Below are positions 5,808 through 8,697 of a stretch of DNA of 8,697 nt, piece after piece. The stretch covers positions 1 through 8,697 of the forward strand of contig JAPPPH010000451.1 in the NCBI GenBank assembly GCA_028817635.1, read 5' to 3'. Numbering within the stretch: the first letter of the stretch is position 1; each line of letters starts with the position of its first letter. The notes under the pieces are model-generated. The model was not told the origin of the DNA. It ran no database searches and saw nothing but the letters and a program-made list of their open reading frames with translations. A program made the position numbers and the translations under genes. The stretch comes from Verrucomicrobiales bacterium. GTDB lineage: Bacteria > Verrucomicrobiota > Verrucomicrobiia > Limisphaerales > UBA1096.

Positions 5808-6844
5808 TGCCCGAGTTGCCCATCTGGCAGTTTGACACGCTGTTTCTGATCGCGGTGGTTCTATTCGGGATCACTGCGCTGGCGATGCAAAACCTGATGA
5901 GCGCGGCGATTGTGTTCGGCGCGTACAGCTTTTTGATGTGCCTCATTTGGACCGGCATGGGCGCGGTGGACGTGGCGTTCACCGAGGCCGCGGTCGGGGC
6001 CGGAGTGAGCACGGTCTTCATCGTTGCCACGATTTACAATACCGGCGTCTCGGCCAAGCCGAAGCATCCACGGGTTGGGTTCAAGCTGTTTGCCGGGGTG
6101 ATCGCGGTGGCCACCGGTGCACTTCTGCTCAGCGCCCTGCCTGATTTTCCGGCATGGGGCGATCCCCAATCGCCAGTCAACGCCACCGTCGCGCCGTATT
6201 ATATCGAAAACACGATCGAGGATGCCCGCGTCCCGAACATCGTGACCACAGTGCTGGCCGACTATCGGGGCTTTGACACGTTGCTGGAAACGGCGGTGGT
6301 CTTCATCGCCTGCATCGCGATCTACTCAATTCTTCGAGTCGACAGCGCAAAGGCAACTGTCGACGAGCCGGATATCATCGCCTCTCCCCCGGCGTACGAC
6401 CCGACCGACAGCCTGATCATCCGTCAGGCTAGCCGCATCATGGTTCCGTTTATGCAAATCTTCGCCCTGTACGTGATCGCGCACGGCCACTACAGCCCGG
6501 GGGGCGGGTTTCAGGGTGGCGTGATTCTCGGTGCGAGTGTCATCCTGCTTTGCATTTCGTTTGACCTGAAGTTTGTCCTCCGGCAGTGGACGGAAAAGAA
6601 GATCATGCTCCTGACCGCCCTCGGTGTGCTGATCTATGCTGCGGTCGGTGTCGCCTGCATGTTCATGGGCGGGGACTACCTGAACTACAATGCGCTAGAC
6701 CCCGTGTTGCCCGGGGACATGGCTTACGCGAGGTATTACGGGATTTTGCTGGTCGAGATCGGCGTCGGCGTCACGGTCATGTTCAGCATGATCGGCATCT
6801 ACATGATTCTGGCCTCGAACGGCCGATTTAAACGAGGGTTGTAG
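5807..6844 (+). CDS. mrpB: Fused MrpA-C-terminal (MbhD/MbhE-like) and MrpB subunit
   Basis: 345-residue polytopic protein. Residues about 8-80 match the DUF4040/MbhD-type module (MSAAIVFGAYSFLMCLIW, DVAFTEAAVGAGVSTVFIVA), which in classical systems is part of the MrpA C-terminus. Residues about 92-180 hold one helix, a periplasmic-like loop, and ADYRGFDTLLETAVVFIA (151-168), characteristic of the MbhE-type region. Residues about 205-345 are MrpB/MnhB (MbhF), with the signature IAHGHYSPGGGFQGGVILG (224-242). So three separate archaeal mbh genes (D, E, F) appear here as one polypeptide. The MrpA C-terminal part is thought to help couple cation and proton transfer. The ATG shares a base with the mrpG stop (TAATG), and the stop is two bases before mrpC. 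Domain calls are firm; the role of the fusion is inferred. Confidence 0.93.
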   Translation: MPELPIWQFDTLFLIAVVLFGITALAMQNLMSAAIVFGAYSFLMCLIWTGMGAVDVAFTEAAVGAGVSTVFIVATIYNTGVSAKPKHPRVGFKLFAGVIAVATGALLLSALPDFPAWGDPQSPVNATVAPYYIENTIEDARVPNIVTTVLADYRGFDTLLETAVVFIACIAIYSILRVDSAKATVDEPDIIASPPAYDPTDSLIIRQASRIMVPFMQIFALYVIAHGHYSPGGGFQGGVILGASVILLCISFDLKFVLRQWTEKKIMLLTALGVLIYAAVGVACMFMGGDYLNYNALDPVLPGDMAYARYYGILLVEIGVGVTVMFSMIGIYMILASNGRFKRGL

Positions 6845-6846
6845 CC

Positions 6847-7308
6847 ATGGAAGAAATCGTTCCCAAGTTCAACTACATCGTCGTCGTGATTCTGATGATG
6901 ACCGGCCTGTGGTCGATGCTGGCCCAGAGCAACCTCATCAAGAAATGCATCGGGATGGCCATCTTCCAAACCGGGATCATTCTGTTTTTCATTTCCATCG
7001 GAGCAAAGGATAACGCCTCCATCCCGATCGTCGCAAAGGAACCGGTAAACCAAGCGCTTGGCCAAGCGCACGCGCCGGAGGGATCACAGCCACAGGCCAA
7101 GCCCGAGTTGGCCGCCGCGAAGGCCAAGGACTATCCCAATCCGCCCGACGTCAACAAGTTAACCAACCCATTGACCCAGATCCTCATGCTCACCGCGATC
7201 GTGGTGGGCGTGGCCACGCTGGGCGTCGGTCTGGCCCTGGCCCAGAAAGTTTATCAACAACACAACTCATTCGATGAGGATGAGATTTTGGAAAACCAGA
7301 CCAAGTGA
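6847..7308 (+). CDS. mrpC: Mrp/Mnh-type antiporter subunit C (NuoK-like) with enlarged loop
   Basis: 153-residue homologue of MrpC/MnhC (MbhG), related to complex I subunit NuoK. Three hydrophobic segments (about 9-26, 34-52, 109-133) include NLIKKCIGMAIFQTGIILF (29-47) and NPLTQILMLTAIVVGVATLG (107-126), the latter the family hallmark. MrpC is usually about 110-125 residues; the excess lies in a hydrophilic loop between the second and third helices (about 53-107), rich in Ala, Pro, Gln and Lys, which contains a perfect copy of the palindromic repeat read as ALGQA. A Shine-Dalgarno GAGGG (6834-6838) precedes the ATG by eight bases. The stop TGA overlaps the GTG start of mrpD (GTGA). Confidence 0.94.
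   Translation: MEEIVPKFNYIVVVILMMTGLWSMLAQSNLIKKCIGMAIFQTGIILFFISIGAKDNASIPIVAKEPVNQALGQAHAPEGSQPQAKPELAAAKAKDYPNPPDVNKLTNPLTQILMLTAIVVGVATLGVGLALAQKVYQQHNSFDEDEILENQTK
7054..7069. repeat. Iterated palindrome, copy 11 (16-bp perfect)
   Basis: The longest copy: GCGCTTGGCCAAGCGC is perfectly self-complementary. The overlapping upstream stretch CCAAGCGCTTGG (7050-7061) is a second palindrome sharing one arm. In MrpC it encodes ALGQA (residues 70-74) within the enlarged hydrophilic loop. Confidence 0.9.
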
Positions 7309-8697
7309 CCGAGCACCTGCCCATTCTGATCGTGTTGGCACCCCTGCTCGGGGCGGTGTTCGCTGCGTTGGCGAGTTGGTTTTGGCCAAAGCTATCATTC
7401 CCGGTCGTCCTGCTTGGCTTGGCAGTCTCGTGTGTCTCATCGATCCTGCTAATTTTTCAAATCCCGGAATCCGGCGTCATTCACTATCAACTCGGAGGCT
7501 GGGGGAAACAGGAAAAATATGCCGGCATGGTCGTCGGTATTCAGATCAGTGTCGACTTCCTGAACGGTCTCATCCTTGCCGCCGTCACGACCATTGCCCT
7601 GCTCACGGCCATCTATTCTCATCCAACCGTCGAGAGGGAGCTTAAGGGTCAACAACGCTACTATTTCTCGCTGTTTTCCCTGTTGGTGGCCGGCCTGCTC
7701 GGCATCACGATCACGGGCGATATTTTCAACCTGTACGTGTTTATGGAGATCGCCGCGCTATCCAGTTACGCGTTGATCGCCTACGGCAAAAAACGGGGCA
7801 CAATGGCGTCGTTCAACTATCTCATCATGGGCACGATGGGTGCCTGCTTGTACCTGCTTGGAGTAGGTTTTGTGTTCGTCAAAGCCGGCACACTCAACAT
7901 CGAAAACCTCTCAGAAATCATTCCCAACTCGCTGTTTTCATCTCAGGCCGTGTTCGTCGGGTTCGTGCTGATCATGGTCGGGGCATGGGCCAAGATGGCG
8001 TTCTTCCCGATGCACGGCTGGCTGCCAAACGCCTACACCTACGCACCGACCGCAAGCGGCGCCCTGCTGGCGCCCTTGGCCACAAAAGTCTCCGTGTACG
8101 CCATGCTGCGAATCATGATCACGGTGTACTCGGTGGACTACATCATCCAGTCACCAAACATCCAGACCACCGCCTTGTTGCTTTCGACCATTGCCATTTT
8201 GGTTGGGTCATTCTTTTCCCTCACGCAGACGAACCTCCGGAAGATCGCCTGTTACTTTATCGTCTCGGAGATCGGCTACATGGTGGGCGGCGCTTGGCTG
8301 GCCAACGAACCCGGCCTTAAGGGAGCGATCTACCACGTGGTTGCGGATGCTGCGATGACCTCGGCGATTTTTATGGTCATCGGCTGTATCATTTACCGGC
8401 TTGGCCAAGCGGACCTCAAAAAGCTCGACGGACTGTTCTACAAGATGCCGGTGACGTTTATCGCGCTGGTCATCACCATGGCGGCGCTGATCGGGGTGCC
8501 GCCAACCTGCGGTTTCTTCAGTAAATTTTATTTGATCGAAGGTGCGGCCCAAGCAGGCACTTGGCACTTCGTCATCGCCCTGCTGATCTCGAGTCTGGTC
8601 AAGGCCATCATCCTCTTTCGCATCATTGAGATCGGCTACAATAAAGTGCCCAACCCGGCCAAGGAGGGCAACAAAGCCATCCCACGAGAGGAGGCAC
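7305..8697 (+). CDS. mrpD: Mrp/Mnh-type antiporter subunit D (NuoM/NuoN-like), 3' end outside window
   Basis: 464 codons are visible, running off the right edge; the family is usually around 490-520 residues. The product is a proton-conducting membrane transporter of the complex I antiporter-like family, the likely ion-translocating subunit (MbhH in Mbh nomenclature). The GTG at 7305-7307, overlapping the mrpC stop, is the best start: it gives MTEHLPILIVLAPLLGAVFA, a normal N-terminus. Functional residues seen are Glu148 in LYVFMEIAALSSYAL (TM5), Lys230 in GAWAKMAFFPMHGWLP (TM7), Lys261 in ATKVSVYAML (TM8) and Lys407 in GFFSKFYL (TM12). The segment normally reading roughly N-H-A-x-x-K here is ADAAMT (347-352), so the His and Lys are replaced by Asp348 and Thr352. 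Two palindromic-repeat cores lie in the gene. Confidence 0.95.
   Translation, partial: MTEHLPILIVLAPLLGAVFAALASWFWPKLSFPVVLLGLAVSCVSSILLIFQIPESGVIHYQLGGWGKQEKYAGMVVGIQISVDFLNGLILAAVTTIALLTAIYSHPTVERELKGQQRYYFSLFSLLVAGLLGITITGDIFNLYVFMEIAALSSYALIAYGKKRGTMASFNYLIMGTMGACLYLLGVGFVFVKAGTLNIENLSEIIPNSLFSSQAVFVGFVLIMVGAWAKMAFFPMHGWLPNAYTYAPTASGALLAPLATKVSVYAMLRIMITVYSVDYIIQSPNIQTTALLLSTIAILVGSFFSLTQTNLRKIACYFIVSEIGYMVGGAWLANEPGLKGAIYHVVADAAMTSAIFMVIGCIIYRLGQADLKKLDGLFYKMPVTFIALVITMAALIGVPPTCGFFSKFYLIEGAAQAGTWHFVIALLISSLVKAIILFRIIEIGYNKVPNPAKEGNKAIPREEA
7379..7392. repeat. Iterated palindrome core only, copy 12
   Basis: TTTGGCCAAA (7381-7390) is a 10-bp palindrome holding the core, with unrelated arms. 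It is the only copy read in the third frame (FWPK, residues 26-29 of MrpD). Confidence 0.4.
8398..8411. repeat. Iterated palindrome, copy 13 (13/14)
   Basis: One mismatch, at the first base. Encodes RLGQA (residues 365-369) in a loop between membrane helices of MrpD. Confidence 0.85.

Noticed and set aside
1422..8411. Uptake-signal or terminator hairpin explanation for the palindrome
   Set aside because: Copies lie inside genes rather than at gene ends, have no loop or T-run, and show symmetric arms without a strand bias that can be seen in a palindrome; uptake function cannot be inferred here.
1..8697. tRNA, rRNA, riboswitch or insertion sequence
   Set aside because: No tRNA-like cloverleaf, conserved riboswitch core, transposase frame or flanking terminal repeats was seen; nearly all sequence is protein-coding.

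Overview
The window reads as chromosomal DNA of a GC-rich, Gram-negative-like bacterium, most plausibly a member of the Verrucomicrobiota or wider PVC group. This rests on family resemblance only: the secreted protease ends in a calcium-binding tail plus a C-terminal module of a kind common in Verrucomicrobiota exoproteins, and an 81-codon gene beside mnmE looks like a lineage-specific conserved hypothetical. No rRNA or marker gene is present, so the placement is an inference.

Layout. Positions 1-2914 hold two genes on the minus strand: a secreted kexin/furin-like subtilase (281-2914) and, downstream of it and overlapping by 4 bases, the 5' part of a Rid/YjgF-family gene that runs off the left edge (1-284). 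A 78-base divergent intergenic region with a 12-bp perfect palindrome separates these from a plus-strand series: a small hypothetical gene (2993-3238), mnmE for the tRNA-modification GTPase (3248-4618), an 87-base gap with a weak possible promoter, then a tightly packed cation/proton antiporter operon mrpE-mrpF-mrpG-mrpB(fusion)-mrpC-mrpD (4706 to the right edge, mrpD incomplete).

How the genes work together. The mrp genes encode membrane subunits of an Mrp/Mbh-type Na+(K+)/H+ antiporter related to the membrane arm of complex I. The order E-F-G-(MrpA C-terminus + B)-C-D is that of the archaeal mbhABCDEFGH module rather than the classical mrpABCDEFG order. MbhD-, MbhE- and MbhF/MrpB-like parts are joined in one 345-residue protein. 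No NuoL-like MrpA N-terminal part lies in the window; if present it should be further downstream. Adjacent genes overlap by 1-4 bases or lie 2 bases apart, so translational coupling is likely.

The most unusual feature crosses all these genes: a perfect palindrome, consensus CGCTTGGCCAAGCG, whose 8-bp core TTGGCCAA occurs 12 times in 8.7 kb where about 0.1 would be expected by a rough hand estimate. It lies inside genes of unrelated function on both strands and is read as LAK(R) or LGQ(A), behaving like a highly iterated palindrome (compare cyanobacterial HIP1). In the protease it encodes repeated Lys-Arg dibasic sites, one exactly at the expected propeptide/catalytic-domain junction. No RNA gene, CRISPR array, insertion sequence or convincing terminator was seen, and no gene-free stretch exceeds 100 bases.
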